From Streptomyces zagrosensis (lineage in GTDB: Bacteria; Actinomycetota; Actinomycetes; Streptomycetales; Streptomycetaceae), in assembly GCF_014203645.1 (NCBI RefSeq), contig NZ_JACHJL010000006.1, forward strand, positions 62,001 to 126,000: a stretch of DNA of 64,000 bases, read 5' to 3'. The notes beneath the pieces were generated by a model, which had not been told where the DNA came from, searched no databases, and saw nothing but the letters and a program-made list of their open reading frames with translations. Below, one piece after another: positions 18,501 to 26,931 of this stretch (the first letter of the stretch is position 1; each line of letters opens with the position of its first letter). Made by a program: the position numbers and the translations under genes.

Positions 18501-19539
18501 GCGCCTCGGCGACCAGGCGTTCGGAGTCGGTACGGGCGTCGTCCCGAAGCTGCTGGGCCTCGGCCTTGAGCGCCTCGGCCTCCTTGGTCGCCTCGCCGAC
18601 CAGCCGGGCGATCTCCGCCTTCGCGGTGCGGGTGCGTTGCTCGTTGTCCGACTCGGCGGCCGAAAGGCGCGCTGATGCCGCCTCCTTGGCCCCGTTGACC
18701 AGCTTGTCGGCCTCGGCGCGCGCCTCGCGCAACGCCGTGTCGGCCTCCTGCATGCGCTGCTCGGCGCCCCGGGTCAACTCGGCGGCCTCGCGGCGGGCCT
18801 GCTCGGACTCGGTGGTGGTCGTGGTGCGGAGCTGTTCGGCGTGATCGGTGGCCTCTTGGGCCTGCGTGGACGCGGCGTTCAGCAGCCGTTCGGCATCGGT
18901 ACGGGCCCGGCGCAAGATCGCATCCGCCTCCGAGCGGGCGCTCTCCACCTCCGAGTTGAGCCGTTCCCTGGCCTGCTCGGCCAGTCGCTGCGCCTCGGTG
19001 CGCGCAGAGGCGAGCGCCTGCTCGGCCTCGGCCCGCGACTCATCGAGAAGCCGCCTGGCCTGCGCCTCGCTGCGAGCTCGCAGTTGCTCCGCCCACGCCA
19101 CGTTCTCGTTGACGTGGGACTCGACGGTCGCGCGCCGCTCCGCCAGCTCCTCATCGAGACGCTGGCGGCGGGCGACCGCCTCGGAGTGCAACTCGGCCTC
19201 AAGGCGCGACTGCCGCTCGGCCTGCTCTTGCAGGAGCCGCTGGGTCTGCGCGCGCACATCGCGCAGTTCGCGCTCGGCGTCCGCACGGAGCTGATCGGCC
19301 TGTGCCTGGGCGTTGCGCAGGAGCTGTTCGGCTTGGTAGCCGAGATCAGCGGTGTCGTACGCGGGCCGGGACGCGATGGTGCGGCGCGCCTCGTGCAGCT
19401 TGGCGCGCAGGACTTCCACCTGATAGCCGAGGTCGTCGGCGTGCTGGACGGCCTTCTCCCGCTCGGTCTTCAGCCGTTCCATCTCGGCTTCGAACTGCGA
19501 AAGGTGATCGTCAGGCTCGTAGCGGTCGTAGCCCCGCAC
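15505..19539 (-). CDS. scy: Scy, polarisome coiled-coil scaffold
   Basis: A 1344-residue protein. The short head (RGYDRYEPDDHLSQFEAEM) is followed by an uninterrupted Ala/Glu/Arg-rich coiled coil to about residue 1300, with repeating units such as EAERLRAEA and EQADRLI. In S. coelicolor, Scy is a tip-organising scaffold that assembles with DivIVA and FilP and controls branching; it is about 1300 aa there. Composition is extremely biased but continuous, without frameshift. The start is a GTG at 19537-19539. The opposite-strand frames here are long only because of this composition. It is upstream of filP. Confidence 0.93.
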   Translation of the reverse strand: MRGYDRYEPDDHLSQFEAEMERLKTEREKAVQHADDLGYQVEVLRAKLHEARRTIASRPAYDTADLGYQAEQLLRNAQAQADQLRADAERELRDVRAQTQRLLQEQAERQSRLEAELHSEAVARRQRLDEELAERRATVESHVNENVAWAEQLRARSEAQARRLLDESRAEAEQALASARTEAQRLAEQARERLNSEVESARSEADAILRRARTDAERLLNAASTQAQEATDHAEQLRTTTTTESEQARREAAELTRGAEQRMQEADTALREARAEADKLVNGAKEAASARLSAAESDNEQRTRTAKAEIARLVGEATKEAEALKAEAQQLRDDARTDSERLVAEAQEKARAEAAEDAAAQLAKAARTAEDVLTKAADDAKATTKAAAAEAERIRTEAESEADRLREAAHDTAAQLKGAAKDDTKEYRAKTVELQEEARRLRGEAEQLRAEAVAEGEKIRGEARRDAVQQIEEAAKTAEELLTKAKADAAESRAGATAESERVRTEASERAAALRKQSEEALERARGEAEDLVAAADEGAGKIRSEAAEAAQRLREEAERSAAERRAEAEVELTRLHSEAEQRVSAAEEALREARAEAERLRRETTEETERLRAESVERLRALQEQAEAESQRLRDEASADASSARAEGEAIAVRLRSEAAAEAEQLRTDAQESADRVRAEAKAAAERLAAEAAEALSAAQDEAARRRREAEELLGDARSEAQRERERAQEQSEELLASARKRVAEAQAEAQRLSDEAEQRATELVSTAEQTAQQVRDTVAGLQEQAEQEIAGLRSAAEHAAQRTRTEAQGESDRVRADAYDERERASADAARVRREAREESDAAKALAERTVSEAIEESERARAEARAEADQLRSNAAQQVDTLVTEATKEANRLVADATAKGQRLRTEAADALAAAEQDAARSRAEARQDANRLRSDAAQQADRLIAEATKESEKLVGDAAKEAERLRAEVTAETQRMQRAAAETTAAARQEADRTVDEAREAAGQRRAEAAEQADRLVAGATKEADRLRADAAATVTSAQEHATRTRVASEKIKTRAQEEAERLLAKAQVESERTVDEARAAAAKRRGEAAEQADQLIAGAQEEALRSATEAEERADTMVGVARKEADRIVAEANAESNRLVEKARTDANTMLTEARGDATAIRERAEELRTRIEGEVEELHDRARRESGEALKSAAERADRLVKAAEEQLAEAEKKAKQLLSDANSEASKVRISAVKKADGLIREAESKKTTAVRDAERLRTEAADEAKRMVDDGKHELELLVRRRKDINTEISRVQDVLEALESFEAPAPGSGSGKDNGGAKTAAGAGATRSSGKQSDG

Positions 19540-19674
19540 TGCGCGGTCCCATCCGTCCCCTGGTCGCGTCGGTGGCCTGCCCCGCCCCGCGTGCTGGGTG
19601 GTGCCCGGAGCTGGCCCTTCCGAAGAAATGGTGTCAGATCATCGGCATGACATGGGCCGAGCCCCCAACCCGCA

Positions 19675-19706
19675 CCCCGGCCAAGCCTGCACTCTACCGG
19701 CCGGGG
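19675..19706 (-). terminator. Hairpin downstream of the epimerase gene
   Basis: Arms CCCCGGCC (19675-19682) and GGCCGGGG (19699-19706) with a 16-base loop, just past the stop of the leftward epimerase gene. Confidence 0.45.
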
Positions 19707-19716
19707 AAGGGGTGAG

Positions 19717-20157
19717 TCAGTGTTCGGTCTGGCCAGGAGATGCGGAGGTGACTAGTTCTGTCAGTACACCGTGGCAGTCCTTGGGGTGCAAAAACGTGAT
19801 CCGTGAGTCCATCGAGCCGCGGCGCGGCTGCTCGTACAGTACGCGGACGCCCTTGTCGCGGATGTCCGCCGCGTCCGTGTCCACATCGGCGGTCCCGAAG
19901 GCGATGTGATGCACGCCCTCGCCGTTCTTCGCCAGCCACTTGCCGACCGCGGAGTCCTCGCGGGTCGGTTCGAGGAGTTGGAGGTAGGACGCGCCGCCAT
20001 CGGACGTCTCGTTGATCTTGAGCATGGCCTCGCGTACGCCCTGCTCCTCGTTGACCTCGGAGTGGAACACCTCGAACCCGTACGTGGCACGGTAGAACTC
20101 GACGGTCTTGTCGAGGTCGAAGCAGGCGATCCCGATGTGGTCGATTCTCGTCAGCAT
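19717..20157 (-). CDS. mce: Methylmalonyl-CoA epimerase
   Basis: A 146-residue VOC-fold metalloenzyme that interconverts (R)- and (S)-methylmalonyl-CoA, linking propionyl-CoA carboxylation to methylmalonyl-CoA mutase. Family features visible are the N-terminal LTRIDHIGIA (metal-ligand His7), the second His in GEGVHHIAF and the C-terminal LTELV glutamate. Length (about 145 aa) is exact for the family. The ATG at 20155-20157 is used; a longer frame to 20208 lacks a ribosome site. It is divergent from the acetyl-CoA acetyltransferase gene, sharing a 140-base promoter region. Confidence 0.93.
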   Translation of the reverse strand: MLTRIDHIGIACFDLDKTVEFYRATYGFEVFHSEVNEEQGVREAMLKINETSDGGASYLQLLEPTREDSAVGKWLAKNGEGVHHIAFGTADVDTDAADIRDKGVRVLYEQPRRGSMDSRITFLHPKDCHGVLTELVTSASPGQTEH

Positions 20158-20297
20158 TACCCCAGTGCACCGCTCGCACAGCCGGTTACGCAACGTGCCA
20201 GCGATCACACCTTCGGGCCGGTGACCTGTCGGGTACCGCTCAGTACATTGACGGAAACCCTCGTTAACATCCCTGACGCTTGCGAAGAGGCCGCACC

Positions 20298-21500
20298 ATG
20301 ACTGGAACGACCGACACCACCTCTGTGATCGTCGCGGGCGCCCGTACGCCCCAGGGCCGCCTCCTTGGCTCGCTGCGCACCTTCTCCGGAGCCGACCTCG
20401 GTGGCGTGGCCATCAAGGCCGCGCTCGACCGCGCCGGCATCGGCGGTGACCAGGTGCAATACGTAATCATGGGCCAGGTGCTCCAGGCCGGCGCCGGCCA
20501 GATCCCGGCCCGACAGGCGGCCGTGAAGGCGGGCATCCCGATGAGCGTTCCCGCGCTCACCATCAACAAGGTCTGCCTCTCCGGGCTCAATGCGATCGCG
20601 CTCGCCGACCAGCTCATCCGCGCCGGGGAGTTCGACATCATCGTGGCGGGCGGCCAGGAGTCGATGACCAACGCGCCGCACGCGCTGCCCAAGTCCCGCG
20701 AGGGTTTCAAATACGGCGCTGTTCAAATGCTGGACACGATGGCCCACGACGGCCTCGTTGACGCGTACGACAACATCCCGATGGGGGAGTCCACCGAGCA
20801 GCACAACACGCGCCTTGGCATCGGCCGCGCCGAGCAGGACGAGATATCCGCCCGGTCGCACCAGCGGGCCGCAGCGGCGCAGAAGAACGGCTTGTTCGAG
20901 GCCGAGATCACCCCCGTGGAGATCCCGCAGCGCAAGGGTGAGCCGGTGGTCTTCAGCCAGGACGAGGGTATTCGCAGCGACACCACCGTCGAAGGTCTGG
21001 CCAAACTTCGCCCAGCGTTCACCAAGGACGGCACCATTACCGCCGGCAGCTCGTCGCAGATCTCCGATGGCGCCGCGGCCGTCGTCGTGATGAGCCGGGC
21101 CAAGGCCGAGGAGCTGGGCCTGGAATGGATCGCCGAGATCGGCGCCCACGGCAATGTCGCGGGCCCGGACAACGCGCTTCAGTCGCAGCCGTCGAATGCC
21201 ATCAACCACGCCCTCGGCAAGGAGGGTCTGACCGCCGCGGACCTCGATCTGGTCGAGATCAACGAGGCGTTCGCATCGGTCACCTTCCAGTCAATGAAGG
21301 ACCTGGGAGTTTCCGCCGAAAAGGTGAACGTGAATGGTGGCGCCATTGCCCTTGGCCATCCGATCGGCATGTCCGGTGCCCGGCTGGTGCTGCACCTGGC
21401 CCTCGAACTCAAGCGGCGCGGCGGTGGCGTGGGCGCGGCGGCGCTGTGTGGCGGTGGCGGTCAGGGCGATGCGCTGATCCTTCGCGTCCCGAAGAGGTAA
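20298..21500 (+). CDS. Acetyl-CoA acetyltransferase (thiolase)
   Basis: A 400-residue thiolase that condenses two acetyl-CoA to acetoacetyl-CoA (or the reverse). The catalytic residues are in place: Cys93 in INKVCLSG, His354 in LGHPIGMSG and Cys384 in [11 protein letters not shown]. Length fits the biosynthetic thiolase class. The ATG at 20298 follows GAAGAGG. It is followed after 72 bases by meaB in the same direction, so a thiolase-meaB operon is likely. With the dehydrogenase at 1 kb it could feed 3-hydroxybutyryl-CoA into the ethylmalonyl-CoA or butyryl-CoA route. Confidence 0.93.
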   Translation: MTGTTDTTSVIVAGARTPQGRLLGSLRTFSGADLGGVAIKAALDRAGIGGDQVQYVIMGQVLQAGAGQIPARQAAVKAGIPMSVPALTINKVCLSGLNAIALADQLIRAGEFDIIVAGGQESMTNAPHALPKSREGFKYGAVQMLDTMAHDGLVDAYDNIPMGESTEQHNTRLGIGRAEQDEISARSHQRAAAAQKNGLFEAEITPVEIPQRKGEPVVFSQDEGIRSDTTVEGLAKLRPAFTKDGTITAGSSSQISDGAAAVVVMSRAKAEELGLEWIAEIGAHGNVAGPDNALQSQPSNAINHALGKEGLTAADLDLVEINEAFASVTFQSMKDLGVSAEKVNVNGGAIALGHPIGMSGARLVLHLALELKRRGGGVGAAALCGGGGQGDALILRVPKR

Positions 21501-21572
21501 TCGGGGTCAGCCAGATTCGCGGCCGGTCCCCTCGGCCGACCCGGCCCGTACAAGCAGAAGGAGAGCGGCACG

Positions 21573-22529
21573 ATGGTGGACGTCCCTGACCTGGTAGAGC
21601 AAGCGAGGCAGGGCAAGCCGCGCGCGGTGGCCCGGCTGATCTCCCTGGTGGAAGGGGCCTCCCCGCAACTGCGTGAGGTGATGGCGGCGCTGGCGCCGCT
21701 CACCGGTGGCGCCTACGTGGTGGGCCTGACCGGCTCGCCCGGGGTCGGCAAGTCCACCTCGACCTCGGCGCTGGTCACCGCGTACCGCAAGATCGGCAAG
21801 CGGGTCGGGGTGCTGGCCGTCGATCCGTCGTCGCCGTTCTCCGGCGGCGCGCTGCTCGGCGACCGGGTGCGGATGAGCGACCACGCGTCCGACCCCGGCG
21901 TCTACATCCGGTCCATGGCCACCCGCGGCCACCTCGGCGGTCTGGCCTGGTCCGCGCCGCAGGCCATCCGGGTGCTGGACGCGGCGGGCTGCGAGGTGAT
22001 CCTCGTGGAGACCGTGGGCGTCGGCCAGTCGGAGGTGGAGATCGCCTCCCAGGCCGATACCAGCGTGGTTCTGCTCGCGCCCGGCATGGGGGACGGCATC
22101 CAGGCGGCGAAGGCCGGAATCCTGGAGATTGGCGATGTGTACGTGGTCAACAAGGCCGACCGCGATGGCGCCGACGCCACCGTCAGGGAGCTGAACCACA
22201 TGCTCGGCCTCGGCGAGGCCCGCGCCGCCGGTGACTGGCGGCCCCCGATCGTCAAGACCATCGCGGCTCGCGCGCAGGGCGTGGACGAGGTCGTGGAGGC
22301 GCTGGAGAAGCACCGCGCGTGGATGGAGGAGCGGGGCGTCCTCGCCGAGCGGCGGCGCGCACGCGCCGCCCACGAGGTGGAGACGATCGCGGTCACGGCA
22401 CTGCGTGAGCGGATCGGCGATCTACGCGGCGACCGGCGCTTGGGCGCCCTCGCCGAGCGCATCGCCCGGGGCGAGTTGGACCCGTACGCGGCGGCGGACG
22501 AACTGATCGCGGGCATCACGAAGGGATAG
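21573..22529 (+). CDS. meaB: MeaB, G-protein chaperone of B12-dependent acyl-CoA mutases
   Basis: A 318-residue GTPase of the SIMIBI/ArgK class. The P-loop GLTGSPGVGKS is at residues 51-61. The Walker B-like ILVETVGVGQSEVE and the base-recognition motif NKAD are present. MeaB loads and protects the cobalamin cofactor of methylmalonyl-CoA mutase and relatives. Here it follows the thiolase gene by 72 bases, with an AAGGAG site. IcmA at 35 kb and a methylmalonyl-CoA mutase elsewhere are the expected clients. Length fits the family (about 320 aa). Confidence 0.93.
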   Translation: MVDVPDLVEQARQGKPRAVARLISLVEGASPQLREVMAALAPLTGGAYVVGLTGSPGVGKSTSTSALVTAYRKIGKRVGVLAVDPSSPFSGGALLGDRVRMSDHASDPGVYIRSMATRGHLGGLAWSAPQAIRVLDAAGCEVILVETVGVGQSEVEIASQADTSVVLLAPGMGDGIQAAKAGILEIGDVYVVNKADRDGADATVRELNHMLGLGEARAAGDWRPPIVKTIAARAQGVDEVVEALEKHRAWMEERGVLAERRRARAAHEVETIAVTALRERIGDLRGDRRLGALAERIARGELDPYAAADELIAGITKG

Positions 22530-22557
22530 CGGGTAGCCCCCGGGGGCTACTGGGTGT

Positions 22558-22594
22558 GGTGCCGGGCGAGCTGCGTGGCAGCTCGCCCGGCACC
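22558..22594. terminator. Strong hairpin between meaB and the PepSY gene
   Basis: A 17-bp perfect stem (GGTGCCGGGCGAGCTGC and its complement) with a 3-base loop GTG. It sits between convergent genes and probably terminates both. A second smaller palindrome (GTAGCCCCCGGGGGCTAC) lies just before it at 22533-22550. Confidence 0.85.
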
Positions 22595-22665
22595 GGTGAA
22601 TCGGCTGCCCGGCCATCAGACGGGGGACTGTCAGCCGTGGCCTGCCGATGGTCCGCGGTGGGCGA

Positions 22666-23586
22666 TCAGTCGTTGTCGCCGCTGTTGTCGCTAACACTGC
22701 TAACACTGTCAACGCCGTCAACACTGTCAACACTGTCAACACTGTCGCTAACGCTGTTGCTGGCGCTGTCATCGTCGTCGTACGCGTCGTCGTGGTCCTC
22801 CGGGTGCTGTGACACCTTCCCGGACGCCAGGTCCACGCGCAGTTCGTGCTTCTTGCCGTCCTTGTCGAGGACATCCACGTCCCAGGCCGTCACCCTGTCA
22901 TCGTCATCGAGCTCCGCCGATGTCACCGTGCCCGGCACGGTCCGTAGGGCATCGTCCGCGGCCTCGGCGGCGGAGACCTTCGCCCGCTGCAAACCGTCCT
23001 TGAGCGCGGCGGCGTCGTCCTCGTGGGCAACGTGCTGGTGCAGCACCCTCGCGGTGTTGGCGTCGAGCGTCAGGTCGTGCCAGCGGCCGTCCTTGCCGTA
23101 GAGGTCCACGTCCCAGACGGCGCGGGCGCCGTCGTCGGCGTCGAGGTCGATGGAGACCACGGCGCCGGGCGTCGCCTTCAGCGCGGCATCCACCGCCGCA
23201 CGCACGGTCACCCGAGCGTCCCGCTGGGCCTTATCCTCGGCTGCATCCTCGCGCCGGTCGGCTGCGTCCTCTGTGCTGTCCTCCGCGTCGTCCGTACCGT
23301 CGTCGTCCCCGTCGTCGCCATCGGCGCGTTCGCTGTGGGCCCCGTCGTCCCCGCGGTCCTCGTCACCGGCCGCCTGGTCGTCCCCATCGGCTTGGTCGCC
23401 GCCATCGCCGCCATCGCCGCCATCACTGCCATCGGCGCCGTCGTCATCTGCGTGGTCGGTGTCGGCGGCCTGTGACTGGCGGGCGGGCCCGCCGTCGCCG
23501 TCGCCGGTGAAGGCGACCGCGGAGGCCGTGCCGCCGCCGATCAGGGCCGCTGCCGCGACGGTTGCGATGACGAGGTTGCGCTTCAT
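22666..23586 (-). CDS. Secreted PepSY-domain protein with Asp-rich linker
   Basis: A 306-residue exported protein. A signal peptide (about residues 1-27, MKRNLVIATVAAAALIGGG) is followed by an acidic Asp/Gly-rich stretch of about 100 residues. Two PepSY domains follow; each has the core WDVD(L/V)..KDG..H(D/E)L. The C-terminus is another Ser/Asp/Val repeat (DSVDSVDGVDS), encoded by a 9-bp AACACTGTC minisatellite at 22692-22756. PepSY domains are thought to inhibit or regulate peptidases or to sense envelope state. The gene is divergent from the two-component system, whose presumed binding sites lie between them. Confidence 0.85.
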   Translation of the reverse strand: MKRNLVIATVAAAALIGGGTASAVAFTGDGDGGPARQSQAADTDHADDDGADGSDGGDGGDGGDQADGDDQAAGDEDRGDDGAHSERADGDDGDDDGTDDAEDSTEDAADRREDAAEDKAQRDARVTVRAAVDAALKATPGAVVSIDLDADDGARAVWDVDLYGKDGRWHDLTLDANTARVLHQHVAHEDDAAALKDGLQRAKVSAAEAADDALRTVPGTVTSAELDDDDRVTAWDVDVLDKDGKKHELRVDLASGKVSQHPEDHDDAYDDDDSASNSVSDSVDSVDSVDGVDSVSSVSDNSGDND

Positions 23587-23655
23587 GAGTGCCTCCTGAT
23601 GAAACGGGTGGAGCTGGGTCGATCCGTTGACGTGTCCCACGCTGACGGAGCGACG

Positions 23656-23696
23656 CTGAAGAGAACCTGAAGCCGGCTGAAGGGATCTTCAGGTTC
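23656..23696. promoter_or_regulatory. Response-regulator site cluster: four CTGAAG half-sites
   Basis: CTGAAG occurs at 23656, 23667 and 23677 on the + strand and as CTTCAG at 23687. Spacings are 11, 10 and 10 bp, one helical turn. The last three also build the inverted repeat GAACCTGAAG...CTTCAGGTTC (23663-23672 and 23687-23696). The cluster lies 20-60 bases upstream of the response-regulator start and within the divergent PepSY promoter region. OmpR-family regulators bind such direct repeats. Seen in sequence; the regulator identity is inferred. Confidence 0.7.
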
Positions 23697-23715
23697 GGTT
23701 TGCGAGGCTGTGCGC

Positions 23716-24378
23716 ATGCGCCTGTTGATCGTGGAGGACGAGAAGCGGCTTGCTCTGTCGTTGGCCAAGGGTCTGACGGCGGAGGGTTTCGCCGTGGATG
23801 TGGTGCACGACGGGGTCAGCGGGCTGCACCGGGCGAGCGAGGGCGCGTACGACCTGGTCGTCCTCGACATCATGCTGCCCGGCATGAACGGCTACCGGAT
23901 CTGCGCCGCACTGCGCGCCGCTGGCCACGAGGTGCCGATCTTGATGTTGACCGCCAAGGACGGCGAATACGACGAGGCCGAGGGGCTCGACACCGGCGCG
24001 GACGACTACCTGACCAAGCCCTTTTCCTACGTCGTGCTGCTCGCGCGGGTACGGGCGCTGCTGCGCCGCCGGGGCACCGGGGCCTCACCCGTGCTGCGAG
24101 TGGGTGCGCTGTCCGTGGACCGGGCCGCGCGCCGCGTGGAGCGCGACGGCACCGAAATAGCGCTCACCGCCCGGGAGTTCTCGGTCCTTGAACAACTAGC
24201 CGTCAGAGCGGGCGAGGTGGTCTCCAAGGCGGACATCCTGGAGCACGTATGGGACTTCGCGTACGAGGGAGACCCGAACATCGTGGAGGTCTACATCAGC
24301 GCGCTGCGCCGCAAGCTCGGTAGCGGGCTCATCGACACCGTGCGCGGCGCCGGGTACCGGCTGGTGGCCCGTGCCTAG
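23716..24378 (+). CDS. OmpR/PhoB-family response regulator
   Basis: A 220-residue DNA-binding response regulator. The receiver domain (residues 1-115) has Glu7/Asp8, the phospho-acceptor Asp51 in VVLDIMLPGMNG, and the Lys in YLTKPF. The winged-helix domain follows (LTAREFSVLEQLA, DPNIVEVYISALRRKL). The start at 23716 (MRLLIVEDE) is chosen; a GTG two codons upstream is also possible. Its last codons overlap the kinase start. The CTGAAG cluster just upstream suggests autoregulation and control of the divergent PepSY gene. Confidence 0.93.
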   Translation: MRLLIVEDEKRLALSLAKGLTAEGFAVDVVHDGVSGLHRASEGAYDLVVLDIMLPGMNGYRICAALRAAGHEVPILMLTAKDGEYDEAEGLDTGADDYLTKPFSYVVLLARVRALLRRRGTGASPVLRVGALSVDRAARRVERDGTEIALTAREFSVLEQLAVRAGEVVSKADILEHVWDFAYEGDPNIVEVYISALRRKLGSGLIDTVRGAGYRLVARA

Positions 24379-26164
24379 AGCGCTGCGCGGGGCGCTGGGG
24401 TCGGTCCGGGCGCGCGCTGCGCTCGGGGCCAGCGTGGTGGTGGCCCTGGCGTTGGTGGTGGCTGGTTTCGTACTGCTCGCGGTGCTCCGGGACAACCTGC
24501 GGGAACAGGCCAATCTCCAGGCCGATGTGCACGCGCGAGAGGTCGCGGCACGCCTTGCGACCGGCGCCGCCTTGGAGCTCGACGACGATCCGCCGGTGCA
24601 GGTCGTGGATGAGGACGGCCGGGTACGGGCCGTCAGCGAGGACCTCACCCACATCACCGGCACCGGCACCGGCTCGGTGCGGATCACCGCGCCGCCCAAG
24701 CGCTCCACCATGACCGAAACCCCCACGCCCAAGCAAAAACGCGCCCCCACCTCGACGCCCACGCCCACCCGCGGCGCGGAAACCGAAGGCCATGCCGATG
24801 GTGACAGGGACGGTGACAGCGACAGCGACAGCGACGGTGCGGGGGACGGCGACACCGACAGCACCGACAGCACCGACAGCACTGACAGCCCCGATGAAGG
24901 ACCCGACCTGGGTGACCCCGATAACGCCGACGGCAGTGACGACACGGACAACAGTGGTGACACCGATACCCGTGATGACACTGATAACAGCGGCGAAGCC
25001 GACGACCCACAGGACGCTGTGGAGGAGGCCGCCGAAGAGGCCGCGGAGGACGCCGCCGAGGCGGTAGAGCGAGGCGAGGCGCCCCAGCAACCGTTGGCTC
25101 GGCAGGGCGAGATTCGCGATGAGGCCACTTACCACGAGGGCTCCGCGACAGTGGATGCCGAGCGGCGGGACTACCGGTTCGCCGCCGTGCGCGTGAGCAC
25201 CCCGGCCGACGAGTCGATGACCGTCTACGCGGGTTCGCCGCTGGACACCGAGCGCGATGCGGTCGGCACGGTGCGGCGCGCCATGCTGATCGGGCTGCCG
25301 GTGCTGCTCGTGGTGGTGGCGGCGGTGACCTGGCTGGTGACCCGGCGCGCGCTCCGCCCGGTGGAGGGCATTCGGCGCGAGCTGGCGGCCATCACCGCGA
25401 GCACCGATCTGACTCGGCGGGTGCCCGAACCACAGGCCAGGGACGAGGTGGCCCGCCTCGCGGTGACCACTAACGAGACGCTGACCGCGCTGGAGAGCTC
25501 GGTGGAGCGGCAGCGCCGCTTCGTCGCCGACGCCTCGCACGAGTTGCGCAGCCCGATCGCCAGCCTGCGTACCCAACTGGAGGTGGGCGTGGCGCATCCG
25601 GAGCTTTTGGACGCCGAGGGTGCCGTGGCGGATGTGGTGCGATTGCAGCACCTCGCGGCGGATCTGCTGTTGCTTGCCAGGTTGGACGCGGGAGAGCGGC
25701 CGATGGCGGGCCGGGTGCCGCTGGTGGACCTGGTACGCGACGCCCTTGCCCAGCGGACGGGCGACCGGATCGCGGTGCGTGTCGGGGAACTGGCCGACGT
25801 GGAGGTCAGCGGCTCGCGCGGGCAGCTCGCCCGGGTCCTTGGCAACCTCCTCGACAACGCGGAGCGGCACGCCGATGGCGCGGTTGAGGTCACGGTGCGC
25901 TCGGTCCAGGGCGAGGGCGGCGACTGGGTGGTGCTGGCCGTCACCGACGATGGGGCTGGGGTGCCGGAGGCCGAACGGGAGCGGATCTTCGAGCGCTTCG
26001 TGCGGCTGGACGACGCGCGCAGCCGCGACGAGGGCGGGGCGGGGCTCGGGCTCGCGATCGCGCGCGATGTGCTGGCGCGGCACGGAGGCACCCTGACCGT
26101 CCGGGACGCCGCCGCGGGCGGAGCGTGCTTCGAGGCGCGGCTACCGCGGAGCGGACCCGCGTAG
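24371..26164 (+). CDS. Sensor histidine kinase with acidic extracytoplasmic insert
   Basis: A 597-residue membrane kinase paired with the preceding regulator; its GTG start overlaps that gene's stop by 8 bases. TM1 is about residues 17-39 and TM2 about 304-323. The loop between them is about 260 residues and includes an Asp/Ser/Thr-rich stretch (about 135-230, DSDSDSDG, DSTDSTDS). HAMP follows, then the HisKA site with His390 in ADASHELRSP. HATPase boxes are N (LLDNAERHA), G1 (DDGAGVP) and G2 (GLGLAI). Related kinases have much shorter sensor loops. The acidic stretch resembles that of the divergent PepSY protein, suggesting a common cation or cationic-peptide signal; this is inference. Confidence 0.9.
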   Translation: MPRALRGALGSVRARAALGASVVVALALVVAGFVLLAVLRDNLREQANLQADVHAREVAARLATGAALELDDDPPVQVVDEDGRVRAVSEDLTHITGTGTGSVRITAPPKRSTMTETPTPKQKRAPTSTPTPTRGAETEGHADGDRDGDSDSDSDGAGDGDTDSTDSTDSTDSPDEGPDLGDPDNADGSDDTDNSGDTDTRDDTDNSGEADDPQDAVEEAAEEAAEDAAEAVERGEAPQQPLARQGEIRDEATYHEGSATVDAERRDYRFAAVRVSTPADESMTVYAGSPLDTERDAVGTVRRAMLIGLPVLLVVVAAVTWLVTRRALRPVEGIRRELAAITASTDLTRRVPEPQARDEVARLAVTTNETLTALESSVERQRRFVADASHELRSPIASLRTQLEVGVAHPELLDAEGAVADVVRLQHLAADLLLLARLDAGERPMAGRVPLVDLVRDALAQRTGDRIAVRVGELADVEVSGSRGQLARVLGNLLDNAERHADGAVEVTVRSVQGEGGDWVVLAVTDDGAGVPEAERERIFERFVRLDDARSRDEGGAGLGLAIARDVLARHGGTLTVRDAAAGGACFEARLPRSGPA

Positions 26165-26364
26165 GCGGCAGCCCGTACGGCGCCCGCGTGCGCCCGCGCG
26201 ACCTCGCGTGCACCAGGGCGCCCGGCGGGGCCAACTGCGTCGTGGGCCCCGGCAGGCGCCCCGGGCTCCGGCCGGTCGCGTAGGCTCCGGCCGGTCGTCG
26301 TGGGCCCGCTCGTCGTCTACCGATGGGCGCCGTGCGTCAGCCGGTACGCGTAGGCCGGCGTACG

Positions 26365-26841
26365 TCAGCCGATCTTCCGGCGCGTCCGCAGATGGTCCGC
26401 GACGGGTGCCAGCGAGCCGTAAAGCGCGTTGATCCCCTGGGTGCCCAGCAGATCGATGAAGTGCTGCCGTACCGAGGCGACATGATGCGGGGCGACCTCG
26501 CGCATGGTTTCCCAACCGCGGTCGGTGAGCACCGCGTACAGCCCACGCCGGTCCGACTCGCAGTTCTCGCGGCGGACCAGGCCCGTGGTCTCCATGCGGG
26601 TGATCTGATGTGAGAGGCGGCTCTTGGACTGCAAGGTTGCGGCGGCGAGGTCGCTCATCCGCATCCTGTGATCCTCGGACTCCGAGAGGTTCACCAGGAT
26701 CTCGTAGTCGTTGTTCGTCAGCCCGAACGGTTGCAAATCGCGTTCGAGCTGATGCATGAGCAGACGGCTGACGTCCAGGTGGGCGCGCCAGGCGCGCTGT
26801 TCCTCGTCGTTGAGCCAGTTCGTGCCGTTCTCGGTCTCCAT
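26365..26841 (-). CDS. MarR family transcriptional regulator
   Basis: A 158-residue winged-helix protein. The family pattern is clear: NDYEILVNLSESEDHRMRMSDLA, the recognition helix KSRLSHQITRME and the wing RRGLYAVLTDRG. MarR dimers repress or activate nearby genes in response to phenolic compounds or oxidants. The ATG at 26839-26841 is used. The upstream 90 bases are AT-rich for this genome (TTGATTCTACC, AAGAAGTTGAATTC) and probably contain the promoter and its own operator. It is convergent with the sensor kinase gene. Target genes are unknown. Confidence 0.9.
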   Translation of the reverse strand: METENGTNWLNDEEQRAWRAHLDVSRLLMHQLERDLQPFGLTNNDYEILVNLSESEDHRMRMSDLAAATLQSKSRLSHQITRMETTGLVRRENCESDRRGLYAVLTDRGWETMREVAPHHVASVRQHFIDLLGTQGINALYGSLAPVADHLRTRRKIG

Positions 26842-26931
26842 GTGATTGATTCTACCTAAAGAAGTTGAATTCTGAACCAATGGATGTATGCGGCTGCTAG
26901 AGGTCACGCGTTCGACGTTACACTCCGCAGG

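Noticed and set aside
15521..19650. Long open frames on the + strand opposite filP and scy
   Set aside because: They are Ser/Arg/Leu-rich mirror images produced by the Ala/Glu/Arg coiled-coil codons. They have no ribosome sites and no recognisable domains.
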